Source of the DNA: JBMYZL01 sp049610385
GTDB lineage: Bacteria; Bacteroidota; Bacteroidia; Flavobacteriales_D; Sanyastnellaceae
DNA length: 64,000 nt
Direction: 5' to 3'
Assembly: GCA_049610385.1 (NCBI GenBank)
Contig: JBMYZL010000010.1
Span: 1-64,000 of the forward strand
A program made the translations under genes and the position numbers. The notes under the pieces were generated by a model. That model worked only from the letters and a program-made list of their open reading frames with translations. It was not told the DNA's origin and did no database searches. This document shows, one piece after another, positions 33,981 to 41,656 of this stretch; the stretch's first letter is position 1, and each line of letters begins with the position of its first letter.

Positions 33981-35093
33981 TCAGGGTACAAATGGCAGGC
34001 GATGTACTTGTGATGCGCCCGAATCGTTGATGGCACGAATGAAATTGGCGCCAGACATTTCCAAAAAAGAAAGGGTCGTACCCGATGAAACACGAGGCAA
34101 CATCCAGATCAGGCGCCCTTGCCAGTCCCATCCTTCCAATTGGCAGGGTTGCTGCATTTGGATTTGCCTGGGATGGATTTCGAAAAGTGCGGGTAGACCA
34201 ACGGTTTCCGCCACTTCGATGTTGTTGAAACCACCGGAGCAGTGAGCGTCAAAAAAGGACCAAATCACTTCCGTGCTCTGCACATCTTGACTGCCCCAAG
34301 CCCCAAACCAATCATGTCCTCCGCCCACGACGCGATAATGATGAAACTCTTGTCCACTGGGTGCACCATGATAGCGAATCATTTCAACGGTGGTGATGTC
34401 CAAGAATTCTTGGTTGGGCAATGTGATTTGATCGGAAGCGGTGGTCCCCATCAATTCTGTCCAAAAGTCGATGATTTCGGGAACTCCAGCCATGCCCCAG
34501 TTGGCGTTGCCGACACCGGTGTTGTAGCCCACTACCAAATCCGCAGTCCCATGAAGATGCACAATCGGTACGGGTTCACTTGGATTGCAATGGATAAAAT
34601 CATAACCACTCATGGCCCCTGTGACAGAACCTACAGCGCGAAATGTTTCTGGATGTTCACAAGCCAATGAATAACTCATTTTACCGCCATTGGACATTCC
34701 GCAGGCATATGTACAAGACGTGCCCAGCTCGTGCTGGACTTGCAGGTGTTCTGCGAGCGCAACCAGAAACCCATGGTCATCCGCGTCGCTGATACCCAGA
34801 TTTGCATTCCAGTGGCTGATGCCAAGGTCATCCAAGGTGCCCTGCGGATAGCACACTGCAAATCCTTCCGATTCTGCGAGGGCTGACCAACCACTGTAAA
34901 ATCGAATGATGTCGGCAGAACTTGTGTAGCCATGAAGGACAAACACCAATGGTGCCCCCGGCGCCAACAACTCAGGCATGTCCAAATAGTAGATTCGCTC
35001 GATGCCGTCGTAATCAAACGTTTCTTGTGCTTTTGTCGGGGACACGGCACATGACAGGACAATGAAGAAAAGAAGCACTGCAGCTTTTTTCAT
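33981..35093 (-). CDS. Secreted PHB-depolymerase/CE1-like esterase, probable T9SS cargo
   Basis: The 370-residue product has a signal peptide (about 1-22, ending PTKAQ) and an alpha/beta-hydrolase domain: VLHGYTSSA (oxyanion region), CGMSNGGK with nucleophile Ser134, HLHGTADLVV (acid region) and VVGGGHDWFGAWG (catalytic His). The last roughly 80 residues resemble a shortened T9SS sorting domain (LFEIHPRQIQ, ending HRLPFVP) but without the usual NP motif. It is related to the esterase at 563-1765, sharing the late GGxHDW segment. It is probably the first gene of the transcript with the penicillin acylase. Substrate not evident. Confidence 0.8.
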   Translation of the reverse strand: MKKAAVLLFFIVLSCAVSPTKAQETFDYDGIERIYYLDMPELLAPGAPLVFVLHGYTSSADIIRFYSGWSALAESEGFAVCYPQGTLDDLGISHWNANLGISDADDHGFLVALAEHLQVQHELGTSCTYACGMSNGGKMSYSLACEHPETFRAVGSVTGAMSGYDFIHCNPSEPVPIVHLHGTADLVVGYNTGVGNANWGMAGVPEIIDFWTELMGTTASDQITLPNQEFLDITTVEMIRYHGAPSGQEFHHYRVVGGGHDWFGAWGSQDVQSTEVIWSFFDAHCSGGFNNIEVAETVGLPALFEIHPRQIQMQQPCQLEGWDWQGRLIWMLPRVSSGTTLSFLEMSGANFIRAINDSGASQVHRLPFVP

Positions 35094-35493
35094 GAGCGCA
35101 AGTTAACCGCGAAAACAGGAGTCGGCATTTTCGAAGGATGAACGATTTTTTGTTCGGTTTCAATTGATGCATCTCAAAATCACCTGGATTTGATGGGGTT
35201 GAACCTGAAACAAAAATTGCGATGAGCCCCACCTTATTGGGTTGGCACTCTATCTTGTGTGGGTGGCCCAATGAGTGGGTCAACGCCCACTTGTGATTCC
35301 ATGAGCAACTTGGACCTTTTGCGAATGGCAAGGGGAGGCAATTCTTCAGGTCAGCACTGGCATCACCCAAGAAACCAATCGCTTCATCCAGGAGTGATGA
35401 AACAATGAAGATTGAAAAACGGTGTCAGCCTCAAATGGAACAGGTTCTTTTTTGATTTTCGGCGTCCTCTCCGAAGGCTGTATGCTGTCGGTG
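35094..35493. other. Non-coding region with hairpin potential
   Basis: About 400 bases between the redoxin stop and the esterase start, both on the minus strand. I see no gene. AGTGGG (35274-35279) and CCCACT (35286-35291) form a 6-base stem with a 6-base loop, and ATTGGG about 35 bases to the left can pair with CCCAAT beside it, so a structured RNA or terminator is possible. No known riboswitch signature is recognised. Confidence 0.4.
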
Positions 35494-36066
35494 TCAATTA
35501 TTTGAATCTTTCTTCCATTTGATGTTGCAGCCGATGGAAGGAATTTGCCCCTCTTCAGGAACCGGTTCTCCGGCTAGCAACAAGTCCGCCACGCGCCGAA
35601 GGTCAGATCCAGTTACGGGTGTTTCGTTTCCCGGCCGCGAACCGTCAAACTGGCCGCGATACACGCATTTTCCATGGGCATCGAAAGCGGAAATATCAGG
35701 TGTACAGGCGGCATCATAGGCCTTGGCTACATCTTGACTTTCGTCGAACAGATATGGAAATCGAAACGCATGTTTCAGTCCTAGCGCCTGCATGGCAGGT
35801 ACATCGTCCTGGGGATGGGTGATGACATCGTTACTGGAAATGGCGACGAATTGAAGGCCACGAGATTGGTACTCGTGTGCAAACACCACCAATTCTTCCA
35901 AAATGTGAATCACATAGGGACAATGGTTGCACATGAACACCACGATAGTGGGGCCCTTGTCGAAGAATTCCGAGGAATGACGCATTTTTCCGCTGACGGC
36001 ATCAGGGAGGTTGAACGCAGGAGCGGTGAAGCCCAGGGGTATAGAAGTGGTGGGAGTGAGTGCCAT
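35494..36066 (-). CDS. Thioredoxin-fold redoxin (AhpC/TSA-like)
   Basis: The 190-residue cytoplasmic product matches the thioredoxin-family/redoxin proteins of the peroxiredoxin-like type. The active-site motif is FMCNHCPYV with Cys46 and Cys49, preceded by a PAFNLPDAVSGK lead-in. A cis-Pro region is seen in CTPDISAFDAHGKCVYRGQFDGSRPGN. The DAACTPD block is typical of the group annotated as thioredoxin family or alkyl-hydroperoxide-reductase-like. There is no signal peptide. It is divergent from the CIA30-type gene, with a 42-base gap. It probably acts as a thiol peroxidase or disulfide reductase. Confidence 0.88.
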   Translation of the reverse strand: MALTPTTSIPLGFTAPAFNLPDAVSGKMRHSSEFFDKGPTIVVFMCNHCPYVIHILEELVVFAHEYQSRGLQFVAISSNDVITHPQDDVPAMQALGLKHAFRFPYLFDESQDVAKAYDAACTPDISAFDAHGKCVYRGQFDGSRPGNETPVTGSDLRRVADLLLAGEPVPEEGQIPSIGCNIKWKKDSNN

Positions 36067-36108
36067 GTGAAGATTGAACTTTCTCGTGAAATACAGGTTG
36101 CTAAAGTT

Positions 36109-36627
36109 ATGTTGTCGAATGCGATTTGGTTAACGGTGTGGTTGTTGTTGTTCGGGTCAAAATTTGGAGGAGACCACAATTGGTCCGTCGTAGACGATCG
36201 GGTCATGGGCGGTGTGAGTCAATCTCAAATGGAGGTCATACCTGAGGGGATTCGTTGGTCAGGGACGCTGAGTTACGAACAAAATGGAGGTTTCGCCAGC
36301 ATCAGAAGCGCGTGGAAACCGGGCTGCATCTCAGGCATGAAAAGGGTGCGTATGTGTGTGCGCGGATCTGCTGACGAATTCGCATTCAGGATGTCGTCTT
36401 CACAACGGTATTATGATCCGGTAGCGGAATGGAAATTCAATCCGACAACAGACTGGAGTTGGATGGATTTTGATTTGGAAGAATCTGAAATCACAGTTTT
36501 GGGTCAATTGACGGGTGGCAAGCTCGACCCGCGCCAAGTGGCCACAATCGCGCGGCTCGGATTTATGCGAAAGTCGGGTGATGCAGGGCCGTTTTGGTTG
36601 GAGGTGTCTGCCTTGGAATTTGAGTAA
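36109..36627 (+). CDS. CIA30-family protein
   Basis: I start at the ATG at 36109; the frame is open much further upstream, but that part overlaps the divergent redoxin gene. The 172-residue product has a hydrophobic N-terminus (AIWLTVWLLLFGS) and a domain of the CIA30 (complex I intermediate-associated protein 30) type. The diagnostic motif is WSVVDDRVMGGVSQSQM near residues 24-40, followed by GTLSYEQNGGFASIRS. Bacterial CIA30 proteins have no proven complex I role and adopt a galactose-binding-like fold. The N-terminus suggests export or membrane anchoring. Confidence 0.85.
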   Translation: MLSNAIWLTVWLLLFGSKFGGDHNWSVVDDRVMGGVSQSQMEVIPEGIRWSGTLSYEQNGGFASIRSAWKPGCISGMKRVRMCVRGSADEFAFRMSSSQRYYDPVAEWKFNPTTDWSWMDFDLEESEITVLGQLTGGKLDPRQVATIARLGFMRKSGDAGPFWLEVSALEFE

Positions 36628-36657
36628 GTTCAAGACCCTTGCATCGGAAGCCCCCCA

Positions 36658-37800
36658 TCAGGGAAAGGGATTGCTCAGCCACCAAGCGTCAAAGACGACC
36701 GTGTCGGTCAGGGTCTCGAGAAATGCAACGAGGGCGTCCCTTTCTGTCTCAGTCAGTTCCAACTGATAAGGATTTTGTCCAGGAGGACCGAAGCCTGCTT
36801 CCGTCAATCGCTCATCCAAAAATGGGTGCGGCTGAATCTCTTGGTCGTAAAAATCCACCACTTCATGGAGAGTTGCGAATCGACCATCATGCATGTAGGG
36901 CGATGTGAGTGCGACATTCCGCAAGGAAACGGATCGGAAACGCCCATCGTCTTCAGGCATTCCCGTCAGCGCACCACGTCCCGCATCGCCAGCAGCTGCG
37001 TAATCCAATTCCAACCCATTAATGAAAAATTGAGTGCCGAAAAAATTCAATCCACTGTGGCATTGATTGCAACGGGTCTCATTGTTGAAAAACAAATCTT
37101 TCCCCATCAGCTCGAGTGTGGTGAAGTTGGAAAAGTCACTGGATAACCCTTGGTCATACCTCGACTGATGGCTTTGGATGCTTCGAATGAATTGGCTCAA
37201 TGCGGAAGCGATGCGGTCTGATGTCACTGAGGAGTCTCCAAAGGCCTCGAAGAACAACGAATGGTAGTGGGGGAGTTGCTCGAGCTTTACAACCAAATCA
37301 TCCAAATCCATGCCCATTTCGTCCGGATGCTCGATGGGCTCCAATACTTGGTTGTTCAAGCCTACAGTTCGACCGTCCCAGAACATGCGTCGTTGATATC
37401 GCATGTTGAACAGAGGCATGGCGTTTCGGTGGGTAGGCTGGCCGGAAATACCGATGGAACGGCTTGTCTCATCGCCAAAGGCTTTGGATTGAATGTGGCA
37501 ACTGCCGCAAGACACGGTTCCGTCTGCGGAAAGGGTGGGGTCGTAAAACAGCACCCGGCCCAACGTGGCCCCCGCATCGGAAATGCTTCCACCGGTTGAA
37601 AAAAGCTGCAAAGCAGGATCATTCAGCCAATGTTCGGGATAAGACAATTCGCTGTAGGAGAATGGCGTGGAGGGCAGTGAAGGCAGAAGAACGTTGGGCG
37701 AACCCATTCCCTCAGTTGGAAGGGGTTCGGCGTTTTTTTGGCAACCCCAACAGATCCAAGCGATGCACCCCAGAATCCACCATTTGCAAACCCCTTTCAT
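36658..37800 (-). CDS. Di-haem cytochrome c peroxidase/MauG-family lipoprotein
   Basis: The 380-residue product is a lipoprotein (lipobox CWGC, Cys20) with two c-type haem sites: CGSCH at 98-102 and CNQCH at 244-248. Between them NAMPLFNMRYQRRMFWDGR and LEPIEHPDEMG are characteristic of the bacterial cytochrome c peroxidase/MauG family, and YMHDGRFATLHEVVDFYD near the C-terminus is the distal-ligand region. It should reduce hydrogen peroxide or oxidise a partner protein in the periplasm. No dedicated electron donor or maturation gene is adjacent. It converges with the CIA30 gene. Confidence 0.92.
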   Translation of the reverse strand: MKGVCKWWILGCIAWICWGCQKNAEPLPTEGMGSPNVLLPSLPSTPFSYSELSYPEHWLNDPALQLFSTGGSISDAGATLGRVLFYDPTLSADGTVSCGSCHIQSKAFGDETSRSIGISGQPTHRNAMPLFNMRYQRRMFWDGRTVGLNNQVLEPIEHPDEMGMDLDDLVVKLEQLPHYHSLFFEAFGDSSVTSDRIASALSQFIRSIQSHQSRYDQGLSSDFSNFTTLELMGKDLFFNNETRCNQCHSGLNFFGTQFFINGLELDYAAAGDAGRGALTGMPEDDGRFRSVSLRNVALTSPYMHDGRFATLHEVVDFYDQEIQPHPFLDERLTEAGFGPPGQNPYQLELTETERDALVAFLETLTDTVVFDAWWLSNPFP

Positions 37801-37833
37801 GTGTTCAAGATACGGCCAACGAGCGAGTGCATC

Positions 37834-38385
37834 TCAGTCATAATGAGCGACCCGTGTTTCACCTTGGGTCAAACGCCATGTTCCCACTTCACTTTTTTCA
37901 ATCGAGAAAATGACTTCATAGGGGAGGCATTGAGGTTCCAAAACGAACTCGACCATACCGGACAAGGAGCTCCCGACATCGAGACCTTGGGATTCCGTTC
38001 GAATGAGTTTTTGGGTGAAAGTCGTGGGTTCTCGAATTACACGTACCCACTTGTGAATCCAGGGGTCAATCTCCGCAAGTGATGGTGGAATCTCCATCAG
38101 GGAGGTTGAATCACTGCTGAAAAAAGCGTTGGGGTCCAATCCAAATCGCAGGTGCCCATAAAAGTGATCAGCGGAGAGCGGACTGTAGACCCAGCTGCCT
38201 TCAACGAATTCCAAGCTCGTTGACAAAATCAGGGTATCTCTGTGGATGTTCTGCAGTTCAACGTGGACTTCAAAATCCTCGAAATGCGGGAAAGGAGAAC
38301 CGATTGGCGATTGGGCACGGGTCGATGGACATGCACTCCAAACAACCATCCACATGGACCACATCGCATGCAACCGGCGTCTCAA
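37834..38385 (-). CDS. Secreted protein, unknown function
   Basis: The 183-residue product has a signal peptide (about 1-25, ending PSTRAQ). The mature part contains VHVELQNIHRDTLILSTSLEF and VEGSWVYSPLSADHFYG, a pattern faintly like the N-terminal domain of DsbD-type proteins, but no Cys pair is present, so I do not assign it. Its start overlaps the stop of the next upstream gene by 4 bases (ATGA), so the two are translationally coupled and probably belong to the MBOAT/SGNH transcript. Function unknown. Confidence 0.7.
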   Translation of the reverse strand: MRRRLHAMWSMWMVVWSACPSTRAQSPIGSPFPHFEDFEVHVELQNIHRDTLILSTSLEFVEGSWVYSPLSADHFYGHLRFGLDPNAFFSSDSTSLMEIPPSLAEIDPWIHKWVRVIREPTTFTQKLIRTESQGLDVGSSLSGMVEFVLEPQCLPYEVIFSIEKSEVGTWRLTQGETRVAHYD

Positions 38386-38690
38386 GGTTCGACCATTTCA
38401 ACCGAAACCTCGATTTCGTTCCCATGCTTTTGGATGCGAGCGGTTCCGCCAGGAATGACCATCACGGTATCCCCTTCAAATCCTTCAGCCGAAAGCTCCT
38501 CGATGATGATTTCAACTTCATTGTCACCGGAGTATTCGCCTTGGAAATCCATGGTTTTCATCATGCGAACGATTTCATGGGATGTGCCGGAGGGTGCGCA
38601 AGCGGAAGGCGGACAGGTGACCCTGCCGATGGCAAATCCGATGAGGCCAAAGGCGGCTGCGATGAGGAGGCTGATCGTGTTGTTGTTCAT
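38382..38690 (-). CDS. Small membrane-anchored protein, unknown function
   Basis: The 102-residue product has one N-terminal hydrophobic helix (residues 6-22, SLLIAAAFGLIGFAIG) followed by a Cys-containing TCPPSACAP linker and an acidic domain (EVEIIIEELSAEGFEGD). The orientation suggests a periplasmic domain held by the inner membrane. It starts 9 bases after the stop of the SGNH-type gene and overlaps the next gene, so it is the third gene of a likely four-gene unit. No family recognised. Confidence 0.7.
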   Translation of the reverse strand: MNNNTISLLIAAAFGLIGFAIGRVTCPPSACAPSGTSHEIVRMMKTMDFQGEYSGDNEVEIIIEELSAEGFEGDTVMVIPGGTARIQKHGNEIEVSVEMVEP

Positions 38691-38699
38691 GAGTTCAAA

Positions 38700-39596
38700 T
38701 TAAGGAAATCTTGGGGTCAGAAGGGGCTCGAGTGCAGAGGAGACAAACTGTTCACCTTCACATGTCAAGTGATGCCAGTCCCGAAAATAGGAATGCGGGT
38801 GGTGGGATTTGCCAAGTTCCAAGGTTTGAACATGGTCGGGGAATGCGATTTTCAGCCCCTCGAGGAACAACCGATAGTTCGCATAAGATTCTGGATGAAT
38901 TTGTCTCAAGTAACTGTCTTCGAGTGGATTTTCCACCAAAATGAGTTGCCAATTCTGTTCTGCAACCAACTCAGCACATCGTTGATATAAATTCTGGATG
39001 GGCTCTGAATCGGGCCACCAGTTCGTGTGCATAAAATCGTGGACTTGGCCCCGTTTGAAATCTTTTGGCACACTGCGTTGGGTGCAGTCTTGATCGAAAC
39101 GCATGTAGACCCGTTTGATTTGGAAAGTGTGGAGCAACGCACGCCAGCGGAACAATTTAGGCGCCAAAGAATCCCAAAGGTCATTCACTTGGAGCAAAGG
39201 AGCCAATTTGCCCAAGCTTTGAATGTCCCAGCGATCACGTTGGGGTTGGCCACTGAATCTCCGAAGGGCTTGCGGGGCAAATTTGGAGGGCCAAATCGAA
39301 AGCACAACAGTGTGCAATTTCGAATCTTTTTCGGCCGTTTCTGCAATGGCTTCGAGGTATTTGTAGGAGGTGTAAGGGTCTTGTGCTGAGGTGGTGAATC
39401 GGGGACGCTGGGGCCAAGGAATGTCGTCGGCATGGCTGTCTCCTATCAACACCAATTCATGTGCATGAACCTGAGAAATGACTTGCCTTGAATGCCAAAA
39501 CTGAATGGTTTTGACACCCCAGGCCACCCCCAAAAGTGTAAACAGGATTACGTAAACGCGAGCGAAAGAAGAACGGGGGTTGTGGCCAATCTGCAT
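38700..39596 (-). CDS. SGNH-hydrolase-like partner of MBOAT acyltransferase
   Basis: I start at the ATG at 39596 (298 residues), because sequence further upstream lies inside the MBOAT gene. An N-terminal membrane segment (about 13-29) anchors a periplasmic domain. GDSHADD at 52-58 supplies block I with Ser54, and DWHHL at 273-277 supplies the Asp-His pair of an SGNH hydrolase. The MBOAT gene ends 4 bases upstream. The arrangement matches two-component O-acylation systems such as AlgI with AlgJ/AlgX or DltB with DltD, where the SGNH protein moves the acyl group to a polysaccharide or teichoic acid. The acceptor here is unknown. Confidence 0.82.
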   Translation of the reverse strand: MQIGHNPRSSFARVYVILFTLLGVAWGVKTIQFWHSRQVISQVHAHELVLIGDSHADDIPWPQRPRFTTSAQDPYTSYKYLEAIAETAEKDSKLHTVVLSIWPSKFAPQALRRFSGQPQRDRWDIQSLGKLAPLLQVNDLWDSLAPKLFRWRALLHTFQIKRVYMRFDQDCTQRSVPKDFKRGQVHDFMHTNWWPDSEPIQNLYQRCAELVAEQNWQLILVENPLEDSYLRQIHPESYANYRLFLEGLKIAFPDHVQTLELGKSHHPHSYFRDWHHLTCEGEQFVSSALEPLLTPRFP

Positions 39597-39600
39597 GGGT

Positions 39601-41043
39601 TTAAAAAGCAAAGTAGATGAATTCCGTGGCCTCATTTCGCTGTGAAAAAGCGAGCACCCAGAAAACGAAGAAGGTCTCAGGCCACACACGTTGGAATCCA
39701 TGACGCCACGGCCAGCGCACACCATGTCGGAACAACAGCCACTCCAACACGATGAACAGGGCCAGTAAAAAGGCGAACATGCGCTCGTCAGCAGCCCCCC
39801 AAAACGCGCGATAGGCTTCCCAGTTGCCCAACCCTTGATCCCATCGAGCCACAACATTGCTCAAATAAGTTCGCGCAGCATCCAAATTCTCTGCTCGGAA
39901 AAACACCCAGGCCAGACAGACCCAGAAAAAGGTGACAACTGCTCGCCAAGAGTCTTGCCACTTCCAATCGTTTTGAAAAGTCTTGTTGCGTCCCATCCAA
40001 AAGATGGGAACAAAAAGCGCAGCGTGGATGGCTCCCCAAATGACAAAATTCCAGGATGCCCCGTGCCACAACCCTGAAATCAAAAAGACGATGGTGATGT
40101 TGCGCAGGCTCGTCCATCGACTCCCACGGGAGCCCCCCAAGGGAATGTACAGGTAGTCACGGAACCATGTGTTCAGGGATACATGCCAACGACGCCAGAA
40201 CTCAGCCACATTTCGAGAGAAATATGGAAATCGAAAGTTGCTGCGCAATCGAATGCCAAACAACCGTCCCAAACCGATGGCGATGTCACTGTAGCCGCTG
40301 AAATCTCCATAGATTTGAAGGGCAAAGGCCACAACACCGATGACCAAGACTGGTCCCGTGAACAACTCAGGGCTTTCAAACGCCGCGTTTGCATAGCCGG
40401 CGGCTCCGTCAGCGATCACCACCTTCTTGAACAGGCCGTATGCCATCAACCGGAGTCCAATTTTGACCCCCGATTCAGTGACTGGACGCAAACGCTGAAG
40501 TTGAGGCAACAAGCGTTGCGCACGTTCAATGGGACCTGCAACCAGTTGTGGAAAGAAGGCCACATATGCCCCAAATTCGACCCAGTCCCGGCTAGCGCGC
40601 AGTTGACCACGGTAAACATCGATGGTGTAGGACAGGGTTTGGAAGGTGTAAAAGCTGATGCCCACGGGCAGGACAATGTTCAGGCTTGGGCGATTCATTT
40701 CCACCCCCAAACCAGCCCATGCATCGATCCAACTGTCGATGAAAAACCCGGCATATTTGAAAGTAGCAAGCAGACCCAAATTGATGGCGAGCGAAATCGA
40801 CAGGAATAGCCGCCTGGTATGGGCATTCAACAGGGGCTTTTCCAATTGTTGAGCGACCCAAAAATCCGTTGCTGTGGACAGGGCAATCAAGGAAAGGAAA
40901 CGCCAGTCCCACCAACCGTAAAACAGATAGGATGCGGCCAGGAGCAAAAAGTTTTGGCCTCGCAGTCGGTGCCGAAATGGTCCATGGAATAGCCAGAGGA
41001 CTGCTGGGAGAAAAATCCAAAATGCACCGGCTGTGAACGACAT
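39601..41043 (-). CDS. MBOAT-family O-acyltransferase (AlgI/DltB-like)
   Basis: The 480-residue polytopic inner-membrane protein carries the hallmark motifs of AlgI/DltB-type acyltransferases: LPVGISFYTFQTLSY, FFPQLVAGPIERA, IYGDFSGYSDIAIGLG (Asp247), EFWRRWHVSLNTWFRDYLYIPLGG (His287) and SGLWHGASWNF with the presumed catalytic His327. It passes an acyl group, usually acetyl, across the membrane to an SGNH partner, which is encoded 4 bases downstream. No alginate or capsule synthesis genes are in the window, so the acceptor polymer remains open. It is divergent from the bacterial-PH gene pair. Confidence 0.93.
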   Translation of the reverse strand: MSFTAGAFWIFLPAVLWLFHGPFRHRLRGQNFLLLAASYLFYGWWDWRFLSLIALSTATDFWVAQQLEKPLLNAHTRRLFLSISLAINLGLLATFKYAGFFIDSWIDAWAGLGVEMNRPSLNIVLPVGISFYTFQTLSYTIDVYRGQLRASRDWVEFGAYVAFFPQLVAGPIERAQRLLPQLQRLRPVTESGVKIGLRLMAYGLFKKVVIADGAAGYANAAFESPELFTGPVLVIGVVAFALQIYGDFSGYSDIAIGLGRLFGIRLRSNFRFPYFSRNVAEFWRRWHVSLNTWFRDYLYIPLGGSRGSRWTSLRNITIVFLISGLWHGASWNFVIWGAIHAALFVPIFWMGRNKTFQNDWKWQDSWRAVVTFFWVCLAWVFFRAENLDAARTYLSNVVARWDQGLGNWEAYRAFWGAADERMFAFLLALFIVLEWLLFRHGVRWPWRHGFQRVWPETFFVFWVLAFSQRNEATEFIYFAF

Positions 41044-41077
41044 GGGCTGAAAATTACAACTGGGAAGGCCGGCGACC

Positions 41078-41085
41078 TATATTTG
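41078..41085 (+). promoter_or_regulatory. TAnnTTTG -7 element before the bacterial-PH gene pair
   Basis: TATATTTG matches the Bacteroidota -7 consensus exactly and lies 19 bases before the ATG at 41105. A TTAC 20 bases upstream could serve as a poor -33 element. The position between divergent genes makes a promoter plausible. Confidence 0.5.
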
Positions 41086-41104
41086 ATTGCGAAATTCGCG
41101 TGTC

Positions 41105-41656
41105 ATGGAGGAAACAGATTCAAAACCGTTGATGCGGCCCAACGCGGTTTTGAAGCAGGAGCAATGGCCTGCATTTCGTTCGGAAGATTTTGCGCCATTG
41201 CCGGGTCGATTTCGTCGACTGCGAAAGGGGGTCATCTTGTGTATTGGTCTTGCATTGTCCTTGGCACTCAGCTCAGTATTTGTGATTGCAGCTTGGACTT
41301 CTGATGCTTTTGAAATGCCCTGGATGGCGTTGTCTTTGGTCGTGGGCATCATCATTGCAGGTGGAGCCATCGGGTTGGGCGTAGAACGGAAATCTTTCCC
41401 GAGAAGAGGCTATCTGGTTCGTGAACATGACATCACCTTCAGAAAGGGCTGGCTCTTTCGCAGTCGAGTCACGGTTCCTTTCAACCGGGTTCAACACAGT
41501 GAGGTCGTTCAGGGTCCATTGCTGAGGTGGAAAGGCCTGAGTACGCTGAAAGTATATACGGCGGGTTCTTCAGGGGCGAATCTGAGCATTTCCGGACTGG
41601 ATGAGGAGGTGGCACAAATGCTTCGCCAAACCATCAATGAACGCATTCGTGATTGA
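41105..41656 (+). CDS. Membrane protein with bacterial PH domain (YdbS-like)
   Basis: The 183-residue product starts at the ATG at 41105; a TTG at 41087 is less likely. Two adjacent hydrophobic helices (about 37-85) are followed by a bPH2 (DUF304) domain: VREHDITFRKGWLFRSRVTVPFNRVQHSEV and LKVYTAGSSGANLSISGL. This matches YdbS of Bacillus. It overlaps the following YdbT-like gene by 20 bases, as these pairs usually do. In Bacillus the pair affects resistance to some antimicrobials, but a molecular function is not established. Confidence 0.85.
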   Translation: MEETDSKPLMRPNAVLKQEQWPAFRSEDFAPLPGRFRRLRKGVILCIGLALSLALSSVFVIAAWTSDAFEMPWMALSLVVGIIIAGGAIGLGVERKSFPRRGYLVREHDITFRKGWLFRSRVTVPFNRVQHSEVVQGPLLRWKGLSTLKVYTAGSSGANLSISGLDEEVAQMLRQTINERIRD

